A stretch of 64,000 nt of DNA from Tubulanus polymorphus (taxonomy: Eukaryota; Nemertea; Palaeonemertea; Tubulaniformes; Tubulanidae), in contig NC_134026.1 of assembly GCF_964204645.1 (NCBI RefSeq), forward strand, positions 4,588,001 to 4,652,000, written 5' to 3'. This document shows, one piece after another, positions 40,090 through 52,879 of this stretch. The notes under the pieces were generated by a model. That model was not told the origin of the DNA, ran no database searches, and worked only from the letters and a program-made list of their open reading frames with translations. Within the stretch, counting starts at the first letter, position 1; every line of letters begins with the position of its first letter. A program made the translations under genes and the position numbers.

Positions 40090-43000
40090 ATGTTCCACTG
40101 GATGGTATTCGCTATGTTCTTGTTACAAAGTATGTGGCCTAATAACGTCAAACACACTCCCAGGCATAAAAATCGGCCGAATAAACCGTCGTGCCAACAT
40201 TCCACCAACGTGAGTACAGTATTTTCAGATTTTTCGGTTTTTTTTTATTCGGAAGTTTTTTTTCGATTCATTTTTAACTAATTTAATTCTTACTTGTGGA
40301 AGTAACAACTTTAGGAGTTAAAGAGGCATTTTGGTATAAAAGCATTCCGATTTATTCGTGGCGATTTATAGGTCATAGCGAGAACTGGAAACTAGGTTCA
40401 CACGCAATATTGACCAGCAAATAATATTTCTGTCACGACAGGGTGTGGTTGTTTGTTTACTGTAACGCGCAGATGTCACGAAGAGTACGTTGATCATTGA
40501 AGTGTTAATTCCACTTGTCGAGACCTCGGTGTTGTCACTGCCGAGATTAAAGGCGTTTAGCTCCCGTAATTCCCAGAAACAACAGATATTTCAAGTAGGC
40601 CACTTTCGATCATAAGTGTTTTAACGCAACCACTCGACGACGTACTGTTTGAACGCGGCCGAGTAGGAATTACGATTGCGAAGATATACGCATTATTTTC
40701 CATCCGTTAATCGGGCAAGCCTAACATTTATCTAATCCTATTACAATCTATAAGTGTATATCTTGTTTTCTCTTAGCGACCACCGGAGCCGTGTCAATCG
40801 AAGAATGCCCGTGCTGCATACGTCTCCGGGCAATCTTTCATTTATCAGGCAATTATTGACAACTAATTTGTGGTCGTTTCCGTGTATGGTAACACTGAGG
40901 GGTCCGAGACTTCATAATTCAATAATTCACTGTTAGTTTCCGCGAAGTTTCACAGGTGATGATTTTCCCGATAAGTTAAGAGACCACCAACGGACGCTGT
41001 CACGCGAATTTCAAATCGATTCGCCGAATCGAAGTGACTGTTAACGAGAAACGTTTCGATCATACGTATCTATATTTAATTTACATCGATATAAAATAAG
41101 ATACCGAATATCAATACAGAAACCTTGATAGAACTCGTGGCACTATATTCCATGCCCCATTAGAGAGGATTAAGGTAATCGTTGTGGATTAACATCAAAC
41201 TAACGTTTCTTTTGAATCTTATTCGGATTTTCTTCTTGACTATCTAAATGAATTATCACCTAATCTTACTCATGATAGAAAGTAGAATTAAATCGACCGG
41301 GCAAGCACCAGTTTCACGCTTAAATGTATAAGAAAATATACTCGTAGCAGTATAGATAAAAGGGCCATTGCCAAAGACATGATTTTCAAAGATTTCAAAG
41401 GCAAACTTTGCGTTATGAGCGCGTGAAAATGTTGTTGGAATTTTTCGCTTCGCATGAAAAGGACTACAAGAGAACACGGCGGGCATCAGGCGTGATGGCG
41501 AGCAGGTGTAGCTATCACAATAGTAACGCACTAATTTCTCGATTTCTCAGATATTACATTCGCTTCTTTCTGCCCAGGTTTCTGATAAACAGCTGCGGAA
41601 TGATGCTAATTAATTGATTCCTGCTTCATACGCATTATTTCCGTAAATTCGCCTGTCGTAACTTTTCTTAACAAACGTTGTTTATCAGCGAGGGGCAAGA
41701 ATTCCATTAGATTTTTTGTAATAGCCGCGTCGTACATATTCACAAATTGAATCATTCAACGTGGCAGCCATTAGAATTTCTCCGAAAATAACCTAACAAT
41801 CTTTAAGTTTTTTGAAGGTCAGTTGCTTTATGAAATAATTGATTGATTTCATGAACATATTACACAGCTCAGCAATAGAAGAAACTGCCTGCAATCTATT
41901 GAACCTTGAACGAAATACGTCCGGAATTGTTTAGCTTCGCTAGTCGGAAAATTGAAATCGCAATTCAATAAACCGCCAGTGACAGAAACCGTTAATGATT
42001 TCCAAAAAGAATCATTTACCGGATCGATATAGTTACTTTTTCTGGCGTATCGTTTTTATTGGTTCTATCCGTCCATTAAATATCGTTATCGGAAATTATC
42101 GTTGACGCTCGGAGTTGAAGGGTAATGAGAAATTAAGAAACGACCACACACGCAACGCGCACGATCAATGCAAGGATTGTAATACGATTAATTTGGGAAT
42201 TATCAGAAATCGTTGCGAGTTATTTAGCCGCTCGCGCTGAGATCGGAAAATGTTTTTCACGACAGCCACGGCGTCGACAAATTGAATTAAGGCATTCGAT
42301 CCGGTAAACTGCGCGTGTACGTCCGGTGCACAGTCACTGAAGGTTAAGGTCTAAAAACCGTGACTTTGAAGAGACGTTAAAAGAAAATAGAATATTCTAT
42401 ATTTCTCTCTAACTAGAAAATTCAGAATTTACAAAACTTTAAATAGAAAACGAAAATGAACATAGAATAGAATAATGATAGATATAGTCGACATTTACAA
42501 ATCTAGCGAGTTTAATATGGATATTATCATAAAAGATAGAACAAGTGTCTGCTCACTGTTAGAAATTGAGATGTCGACATTCAATTTATTTTGATTTAGC
42601 AATCCTCGAGTCAGAGCCCAAAACGCTTTCATTTCTGGTACTCAATGCAGATTGAAAATATCAAAACCTTCTTGAATTTCTGCACGTTTCGTACCAATGT
42701 TAAACACGCAGCTGTTGCTTTTGATGGTGACGATTTAAATCGGAAACGACAACATTCAATTCGTTAATTGTAAATACATGTAGTTCCACATTGTAGCCAT
42801 TGAAATATTAAAGGCGGGGTGCTAATGGGGTCATTAGTGTTCTACGGTTTCCGATCTCGTCCTATTGTCGCAATCAATCGCTTTTCACACATTAGTCAGT
42901 ATTGTTCTCAACTTGTTACGTAATCGTAGTGACGCGCCACATTTGGCCTCTAAACATACATCTTCTATAACCGTTCATTCAGATGCGAAAATTAGATAAT

Positions 43001-46000
43001 CAACGGTGAAAATAAGCAAATCTTATTTGAAAATTCAAATCGTTTCACGATTAAGTTTCTCTTCAAATACGGCAGAAATTCCACGCAGGCCTCGTGTTTT
43101 CCATAACATCGTGGAATTTGCAGGGGCGGATCCAGGCTAGAAGAAAACCTCATATGAGAAGGGAACTTTTTACGAATCTATGTACGTAATTTTAGTGCAT
43201 TTTGCTGATTTAAGCAATACTTTGCACTTTCGTCATGTCGGGTGGAATTTTTCACCTGTAACTTTCCAGAGGGCACTTGGTTCGAACTCCTCTGGGCCCG
43301 CTCCTGATTTGCCAATATGCATATATTCTATTTTCAACATCACAGAAGATGCCTTTGGTAATTATCAAGGCGTATCGTATAGTGGGAATGCCGTTTAAAG
43401 CGTTTACTCTCTTTCTTTTCAGCAAAGTTCTCTCAATTCATTCTTATGGACGATCGAGAACAGAGATCCGCCATCGTACTTCTTCGGCACGATTCACGTG
43501 CCGTACACGAAAGTTTGGGACTTCATCCCCGACAACACAAAACGGGCATTCCTGAGATCGCAATACGTCTTCTTCGAACTAGACCTAACCGATCCGTTTA
43601 CCATATCGGCCCTTGCCAACTGCCAACTGTTACCTCAAGGGGAATACCTTTCGAACATTCTGCCGAAAGAGCTGTTTTACAGACTGAAAAAGCACTTCGA
43701 TTATGTGAAAGACATGTTGCCCGTGTGGATGACCTCTGACCAGCGAGGGAGGGGATGGTACGCTGATTATCTATTTAACGCGCTAGCCGGAAACTGGGAA
43801 CGAAAACGTCCCGTATGGGTGATGTTACTGGTAAACTCGTTGACTGAAGCGGATATCAGAACTCGCGGCATCCCGGTTTTAGATTTGTACCTGGCTCAAG
43901 AGGCCGAAAGACTCGGGAAGCAGACAGGCGCCGTAGAAAGGGTCGAGGAACAGTGTCTCCCGTTAAACGATCTCAATTTCTCACAGGTAAGTGCGAAACA
44001 TCTATGGCACCATTCGAAGCCACATGAGCTTTTTGTAAAACACAGATCTTCCTCACGCAAAAAGCCCAGATCGAAAAAAAATCATTTTCCCATACACACA
44101 AAAAGGCTCAGATCGAAAAATTTCATTAAAAGAAATTAATATCTTAATTAATTCGTCATTTCCTCTGAGAAGGAAGAGCCGATTACTGATTAATGATGAT
44201 CGACAAACTGATATATCGAAAGATCAAGAGGATGTCTACTGTATGCAAGATCGTTTAAACAGGATTATCATTACGAGATTGGTGAAGGTCTTCAGCGAGA
44301 GCATGTCCGCGATGTCATTACATCTTCGATACTGTGCGTGCAATTAGAGTGGCAAGATCAAAGGAGTTTGCCGCCTGAATTTCACGCAGTCTCATGTAGC
44401 AGGCCCTTTGTAATTTTCAACCCGCACATATACATGTACATATATGTATATAGTGTTTGCGTCAATTTCAGTGTTCGCCTAGTTGACCAGTAGATATTCA
44501 CATAGCGCTAATGAGACGAGTTCTTGTGAATGTCTCTTCTGTTTTCAATATCCTTTGATGTATCAATCGGATATTATTGGTTATCACCGATTTCACTTTG
44601 ATCTTTCCGATCCTGAGTGTATTTGAAGGTGGAAGCACTGTCGGATGAACTGTCGCGACCCGTCGTCTCGTCGCCCGTCCCGGTGATCGATAGTTCATTA
44701 CGGAGTTTGCCGAAGGAATATTGGCTTCGGGAAACTACCGCAGGTCTCGGTTCATTTTGCATCCAAAATTAAAACAAATTTTTCTCGGCATATTTTCGGT
44801 AGTTTTGATATTATGATTGAGACATCACGAATCCAGCTGTTATTTCCACTCTTGTTGACGCCCGGTGACCACCGCATGTGACACTCTCATTATTTACGAT
44901 ACCTAATTATAATGCATGTTCCCATAGTTCGACGCTGTTTTGCTTGCACGCTTGCTCGCACATTTACCGCGTCGACAGATTGTTATTTTGTGCCGGTATG
45001 AAATAAGGTGGATCTTTCTCGTATATGTATACCACTCTCTCCTTCTGTCTATTCTTAATTGGGCATTCATGGACAGGTATGGGGCCAATCGTGTGCAAAC
45101 TTGGCAACTGTCATTCTGTGACCTGACATATACGAACCGAGATTCTTGGGACGCCGCGTTGTCATCCACTGCTTGCACTCGGTGACCTTTCGAAAAACTA
45201 CCCCGTTGAGGTTTTTATGTCACAAATAGAAAGCCTAATTTAAACAGTCGATCTTATGTCTTTTGAGTATCGGAGCAGATACTTTCCAGCGCAATTTGTT
45301 GCCAACTCTTGCAGGAGTTAACATTCACATTAGTAATATTCAGAATTACGCATTCAATGGCAACGAAACTTAGCGATGAAATAAAGATATTTGAAGTGTT
45401 ATGTTAATTCGAAAGTCTAGATATAGATCATGTTCAGTTTTGCGTAGAAATTCCCGCACGAACGAAATATTACATAAGTAACTGAAGCCGAGAAAGTCTG
45501 ACCGAATAAAAACACGCGTTACGAATAGTCGAATTAAATATAGAACAAAAATTAAGACACGGAAATTGAATATCAAATGCAAACGCTGATCTAGCTCTAC
45601 GGTATGGTATTCACGCTGAGAAGTATCTTTTTTATTAATTGCCTTGTAAGTTTCGTACATAATTGGCGAAGGAAATAGCACAGCATGTGTCAAGGGACCG
45701 CTTACATTAAAAACGATTCTACCTGTACATTTGACAACTTTTCAAGTGATTGTACTCGACAAATATGTACATTTTGAGGATTTTGTACTTCACGCGTATT
45801 TTCAAAACAATTCGTGACATATCTACGTGCAATCTGGGACCGATGCTTTTGGGTCGAGGGCCGTTCAAACTTAATCGAAAAAAGTCCAGTTTCATATCAA
45901 TATGAAATATCAGCAAATGCGGCATCATTTAATGATATAACTTGTATGTTTTCTGACTCAGTAATTTGCCAGAAGATTATTATTTCTTGGAAACCGTGTC

Positions 46001-49000
46001 GTAATGCAAACATGGAAAACCAAGCTCCTATGGTGTTTTGCTTCCCGTTTACAAGAAGGCAATCCTCATCAGCTGTTTAGATTTCACCACGCCATACTAA
46101 TCCGCATTTACTCAATACTTTGGACAGCGGCAAATTCTCTTTGATGTTGTCGGATTTGCTGTGTACTAGTATATGTATTTATTCGAGTAATCAGATTCCC
46201 CTTTCGCTAATTGTAAGCAAACATACTTATTGATTCGGCGTTGGCGCGTCGAATTTTCAAATGTTCTCAAGTTTCGGCGGCCACGCAAAACTACGTCACG
46301 TATGTACACCCGGTGGACGATTCATGAATTAAATGGCAACTTTTTGGGGAAAAATAACGCCCCAGGGATGCACATGAATGTATATGAATATAAATCTATT
46401 TTACCGTAAAGAAATGTGTACAAAGGTATCGAAAGCAATAGCGATGAGGGCACCTGGCCACATCGTTTGTTCAAGTCAGATCATTCTCCATTGGCTTTCT
46501 TAACAGTATCATTAAACAGTTTTATCACGCAGCGCTATTTCAACAGGTTCGTCGGCTAACAAGTTAAACACGTCTTCGGCTACCCGGCGCTTGCAAACTA
46601 CAAGTTGTGACATAAGAGCCAGGAAATGTTTGTAAATTGTTTACCTAACTTAACTTACCGCTACAATTTCTTTCGGCAATTTAACAATTAATCAGCCGGT
46701 TCTTTTTCGCGCGTGTCTAAAGCTGAAACTCAGTTGAAGCCAATTAACTGAAAGAGAATCCGACGATATAGTGTTGTACTTCTTCCATAGAGAACACCAT
46801 TAAACTCGTTAATTCGTTCCGCCGAGCGCGTCTCCTGATTTTCGTTTGCCTCCTTCTAAATGGCACACCATCATTACCACATAGTAGACTTAATTACAAG
46901 TGAAAAGTTTATTCAGGTAAGATTTGAAAAAAAAATCCCGAACGTATTATTAGTTAGTTTGCCTGTATAGATTTATTAGCTTTGGCAGCCTACAAGTAAC
47001 GTTTGTTATCGTAAGTTATGGGCCGTTTGTTACGTTGGCAGAAAGTCTGTTGCGGTTAACACAAAATACAGTTAACATTTCGTACGTTCTGTCAATTCTC
47101 GAAGTAGCTGATAAATGATGACGCACACAGAACTGCAGATAGCGAATGGGTTGATTATGTTATAATATCGATGATGTTCAAAATGAGTCTCGTGATTTTC
47201 GTTGTCATATTTGCAAATCATTGTTGTCGGAAAGCCCTATTACAGCTCCGTCGGAAGTCACGAGGAAGCATTACGAGGCCATCCGAACAGATCCGGCCAT
47301 CCATTTCCAGTTATCATTGTCAATCATTTACATTTCGCAGAATTGATAGCGACTATTTGACTGACCACGGTTTTTCGAAAAATAAGTTACCACGGGATCG
47401 ATGGACAGGATTTACCCTTTGATGTGAGACGTGGTTCAACAGGTGAAGTTTATGTTTTCTATAAGGGTCAACAAAAAGGCAACAGCAGCAATATATCTAA
47501 TTTTTTGCAATGGGGAAGTAATATGAACTAAAGATTCCAAACGTCACATAAGCTTTTATATAAAGAAAAAAGGAAATGGCACGTATGACGAAAAGGCACC
47601 CCTTCTTTTCGCCAGGTAAATGACCTTATGTGACGAGATACCCTCGACGCGGGTATAGTGTGCGTATCGTCGACACAGTCAAAATGTGCAGCGGGATTTA
47701 GATGGACTGTTTAGTCTTATGTTTGTGGATGCTGTATACATCGAGCAACGTTCAGACGAAAAATTGACGAACTCCGCTAATAAAGATGTACTTGTAAACT
47801 GGAGGACGGAACGGACGCGGCCATACCTGAAGTATCACTCGAGATTCTGTTCTTTAAGATGCAACATGGAGTCCCATGAAGCTATTTAGTGATTAGTATG
47901 TGTATGTGAGCGCGGCACGTTTCGTGTTGAGTTACAGATATACCGGTTGTAACGATTGATTGTACATTTTCACCGATTGTCGCTTTTAAGTACTCTTGAC
48001 CGAAAACTCCAGAACAAAATCCCGACATCGATGTCATATCCAGCGTTAAACCCGTGCATTTTATTCGCTTTTCTAGAAATGGCGTAACGTACGAAATCGT
48101 TCGACGTATATGCCTTGACATGAATTTTTAATAGAATATCATGTAAAATCACTGGTGAAATATACTTTTAAAATGAATTATCTCGTTAACGCCAACGAGG
48201 CATCGCGTCGGAGGAATGCTGAGGTTGGTGAAGATACGGGTTTATCTAACAGTTGAGGCGCAACACCTGTCCGAGATGTATCATTCGGTTGTATATAGTA
48301 CGCGATAGTGAAAAATATACCCAATCGACGTTACCTCACGTTTAATGGTCAGCTTAAGTTGCCAGTTTTAGTATCCAGTTTTACTCCGTTCGAGCTACCA
48401 AAGTTACGAATGGCGCAACTCGATGAAATAAAAGGGTCGGCTTTTATTGCTTCGTGGTTCACTTAGATGGTGGTATAGCAAAAGAAAACCACGAGCGAAA
48501 TGTTAGTCAGTTTTTGTGCTTAATTACCTTTCTCAGTACACACTTGTCCACCAATTATTATGTAGGCCTGTTAGTTTCGTCTGGTTGTGACTTAGAAAAA
48601 CACAAAAATAAGAAGAAACGCTCGCTCAAAACCTCGTTCGGGTTCGAACAAAGACAAAGGAAATCGTCGGTGAATTTATCGACCATTAGATTTGCTGTGG
48701 CATTTTAAGAAAATACAAACGAATCATTATTGGCAAATGTTGTGCGCCTTCGAAGCAATTTCCAAAATACCGCCAATCAAGCCGATAGCCGATTGTTCCA
48801 GTATTCTCCCCTTTTCCTCAGTAGATCTGAATAAAAGTTTTGATCAACAGCTTACAAAGTTCTTCAGTGAAAAATAGCTGCTTTGATCGCTTCACCTACG
48901 GCCGTATATTTTCATATCAAAAACCTCTTTGTCCGATTAGAACCTTTGTAGATGGTATATACATTACATACTACAATATCCGAACATCGGGATCAAAGCC

Positions 49001-52000
49001 ATGACTCTGGGGCAGACACGTGTAATTTTGTCGTTTTCAGTGTACGCGTGATGAAATCAAACTTTGATTTTTAATTCTAGTTTTCATGAGATAGATTGAT
49101 TGTCATTAGATTAATGAACTCAAATTGAAAACATGTTATCGTCGATCGTTAATGATCGTGCCGTACACAGCGGTCGTAATTTTCAATAATGACGTCGAGG
49201 AGAAATTCGGTCGATTATTCACGTGAATATCGATGATTTTTTTTTACATCACACCTCAATAAACCTGCATTGAATTACAACCAGAACTAGCAATATCCGC
49301 ATGGTTAGTAGCATTTTCCGGTGGCGAAGAGTCCTCAAACTGTATGAGGAACTCAAAATGTAACCGATACCGTATATATACACATCCATATCGGTGGAAA
49401 TAGACGAACACGTTATGGCCAACACGTCCGCAGCAGGCACCGGGGTCCCTGGCACAATTTCACCCCCAATTTCCGACGAGCGTAAATACTCAAGAAATAT
49501 ACCTCTGATATCGGCTGTTGGGATACGACCGAAACGTTACCAGATCAACATCCTTTTCTCAATCTTCTTACTTTTCAAGCTTTCTATATCGTCTGATGAT
49601 TTACCATGGACTCTAATAAAACGATTTACAGTCCATGGATTTACGCACGTACACATATATTCAGTACGTATAAATTCATGACGTAATTGAATAGCATTTT
49701 CTAGTGAACATAAGATGGATATACACAAACTTGAGATGCGTGTAGGGGTTAACAAGAAACGTGGGCCGCACAATAGCCCGATATCGACTGTAAATAACAG
49801 CACCCGGAAACAATTTTACGACGATTAAACTGTACGCAATTCGAGTAGATTTCAAAGAGACGCTAGCGCCGATTGTACAAAAGGTTGATTTATCATGTAA
49901 TGTACCGCAAATTTTCAACACTATACTTTCCTTAGATATCGTTCATCGGCCGCAGTTGAACTATTCTGTTTATCGTTGAAGCGAAGCCACTCACTTCCTC
50001 GAAATCGTGTTCGCCGTGTTTCCCGACGATCTTACACGTGTTGAACGAAAAATGTTTCAGCTAATAACGTTCGAGACCTTTTGAAAACGGATAGATAAAA
50101 CGTTTGAAAAAGTTAACACGCGGTACAATCATGTTGTCTTTTTGGTGGTGGAATCTAAAAAAAAATCTTAGATTATTCTTAAAATCTATTCATTGCAGGT
50201 TTTATTCGCCCTGAACCAAACCCTGTGGCATCACGAGAATACGCGACAGAAGAGTAAGCGACCGACGTACAGTTCAGAAGATCTCATTAAACACTACAAT
50301 TGCGGTGACCTGAACTCGGTTATATTCAATCACGATACGGCTAAAGTTCCCGATCTCGTCAATTTGTCACACGACGTCAAAGACACAAGAACGGCGAGAA
50401 AGATAGACGAATATTTCCGCCAAGAGCTTATTTACAAACGTAACCGAAGGATGGGAGAACGAGTCATTGAGCTTCTCAAAGCTCATCCCAATAAAAGTTT
50501 CATATTTGCATTCGGAGCAGGTATAGTCATCTCGTTATACTTTCTCCCAAAAATGGACTAAACTTGAATGTGACAATGAATCTTGCTAAAACCTTGGACT
50601 CTAAAACGGTCTTCATTTTAGAGGGCATGAATAGATTCATGTATTCCATGTGTTCCCGTTAGAACTACTGAGACAACAACATGAGACAATAGGCCTCTTC
50701 GGGCTCATTTATCAACCCCATTGTCTCTAACCAAACCGCTTCTGTTTCTCGTGTTCTTAATCAGGTTCGCCGAATATCAAAGACACCGACAGAAATTTGC
50801 CAATTGATTCTTGTCATCTTAATATGAACTTGATCCCTCGGATTGTTATCGTCAAGCAAACAATTTTACAGCGCTGAATTTGACTGATTTAATCAGCGTA
50901 AAATCGATAACATTTCATCCCTACCTCTCTTTTCTGAAATAGATCTCGATTCTAAAACATTCGGTGTACTGCGGAAGGGTCTGGAAAAAATAAAGTCACA
51001 TAAAAATCGGAAAGAAATAAATTAAGTGACAGAAAAATTGTTTTTTTTAAATCATGTCCTTACCACACTTCCACAGTGTACCGTTAGTCCAAACTTATAT
51101 GATAATTTTTTTTCTAGGCCACTTTTTGGGGAATAACACCGTTTTAGACCATATGCAACAAAAGGGATTTGAAATAAGTCGCGTCCTATCAACTGACCTC
51201 ATTCCAGCTCGGTAAGTGTCGCGCGTTGACCCGAATGTTCAAACATCGACCAGCTCATAATGAGCTAACAAGGAATAATCGTTTATTCGTTAACGTTTTA
51301 TTTTCCATATTTGTTTCAGCATTTCAGATACGGAACAGAACGGCCCTCCGTTATCGGCTAAAATGATCAGCGAACAGTTCAGGCCATTCCGAAAATCCAG
51401 GTAAATATGCTGAATTCAATCCGCCTTCAATATCGTGTTAAAGCAAACCCTCGCCTAACTCGTAACAGCAATATTGATCCGAGGCAAGCGAAGTCCGAGT
51501 TATGGATAGGTAAATACGTTAGGAAGTAAGAAAAATGATTTCGAGTTAGTCAAAAGTCCGTTTTGGCCACGTGCGAGCATTAAAGGCGAGGATTATACCG
51601 TAATTAGAAAGCTATGAATGAATGACGATTTCTAGAAGATTTTTTACTATTTCTTCGAAATAAAGGAGAAGAATGGATAAACATAAAATGCGACACAGAA
51701 AGAAAAAGAAACGAAAGAGAAAGCGTAAAGAACGAGTGAGACCGTTTGATTTCGGCGCTAATTTCAACGATCTTTGGGTTCGGCTCGACCCTAATAGGTA
51801 ATTAACAGACATCGGTGCTCGTTAGAAATGATTTGAATATTTCAATACTGTATACATTTATCGGACTAATTTAGTATTAATTTTCTAGTTAGAAACGTCT
51901 AGAAGAACAAATAGATATAGTAATTGAAATCATCTCGGCTAGTGCAAAAATAAATTCGATTGGATTGTGATTAATGAGATACAATTAATTGTAGATACAT

Positions 52001-52238
52001 TGATACTTTCAATTATATATAGAAGTATCAGATGAACTCCATTTCGAAATACAAACATAATTCTATTTTCATTTTTTCCCGATTTTATTTCAGCCCGATT
52101 TTCAAACCAGTTCCGCAGTCAACACCGAGGCCGGCCACGTTGGTGAAGCATCGCAACAGCAACAACGGTTCTAGCCACCACCATCTATCGTTACTGCGAC
52201 TAATCGTGCTAGCCGTACTAATCGCAACGGCTCTATAA
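40090..52238 (+). CDS. TRABD2: TIKI (TRABD2) Wnt-inactivating metalloprotease, 485 aa, 7 exons
   Basis: Membrane-tethered protease of the TraB/Tiki family that in vertebrates clips the N-terminus of Wnt proteins and blocks signalling. Exons: 40090-40209, 43423-43986, 50199-50520, 51118-51211, 51320-51400, 51666-51797, 52094-52238, in phase to 1458 nt. A signal peptide starts [15 protein letters not shown]. The catalytic region begins NSFLWTI and carries the two family GxxH motifs, GTIH at 62-65 and GAGH at 334-337, with [23 protein letters not shown] and [12 protein letters not shown] between them. Exon 6 encodes a strongly basic segment (about 394-425) and then FNDLWVRL, a motif I also recall in vertebrate TIKI. 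The protein ends in a hydrophobic helix (about 465-485) fitting a type I anchor or GPI signal. The exon 6 acceptor is AAATAAAG at 51665; an earlier TTTCTAG would hit an in-frame stop. Which vertebrate paralog (TRABD2A or B) it matches is not decided. Confidence 0.94.
40210..43422 (+). other. TIKI intron 1 (3.2 kb)
   Basis: Donor GTGAGT after TCCACCAAC and acceptor TTTTCAG before CAAAGTTC. Nothing coding or clearly repetitive was recognised inside. The short frames at 41256-41617 lack domains. Confidence 0.6.
43987..50198 (+). other. TIKI intron 2 (6.2 kb)
   Basis: Donor GTAAGT after TTCTCACAG and acceptor CATTGCAG before GTTTTATT. I found no nested gene, tRNA or transposon ends inside. All frames are short and unsupported. 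Confidence 0.6.
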
Positions 52239-52547
52239 ATTCTGAATAGAATGCCGAACTGCATCGCGGAATATTGCGGGTGAAATATATATACATAAAT
52301 ACAGAGAAAACTGAAATAACATTTGAAAAACGAGAGAATGCCTTATTATTAAATATACGGGTGTGATACATTCCTTTCGCAGTGGAATGATTGGAAAGGC
52401 CTGTAAACTACGTTGAGGGTAAAACTCAATGATTATTAGTGATATACATATTTTCTATACACGAATACGGGTGCAAAATAATGAGTCCTATATTCTTGTA
52501 TTATTTGTTGTAACTTTTACTCGAGAATATGTGGTAAATATATTGAA

Positions 52548-52548
52548 T

Positions 52549-52618
<70 letters not shown>
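52548..52618. repeat. TA dinucleotide microsatellite 1
   Basis: Uninterrupted TA repeat of about 70 bp in the apparent TIKI 3' UTR. Confidence 0.95.
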
Positions 52619-52620
<2 letters not shown>

Positions 52621-52766
52621 TTTGCGTCGCTGTATATGATACGAAACTGTAATCTAATCTAAATATGGGAATAAATTGTGCGAAAAAAAAACAATTTCCG
52701 CGCAAGAAGATTATATCTAGAAGATCCTACAATAATTTCAAAAAGACGAAATGTTCCGTAAAAAGT

Positions 52767-52879
<113 letters not shown>

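Noticed and set aside
43422-43739. Alternative frames across TIKI exon 2
   Set aside because: Only the frame giving NSFLWTI...GTIH matches the family and joins both neighbouring exons.
51633-51665. Earlier acceptor TTTCTAG for TIKI exon 6
   Set aside because: In the required phase it reaches TAA before the basic segment; the acceptor at 51665 avoids this.
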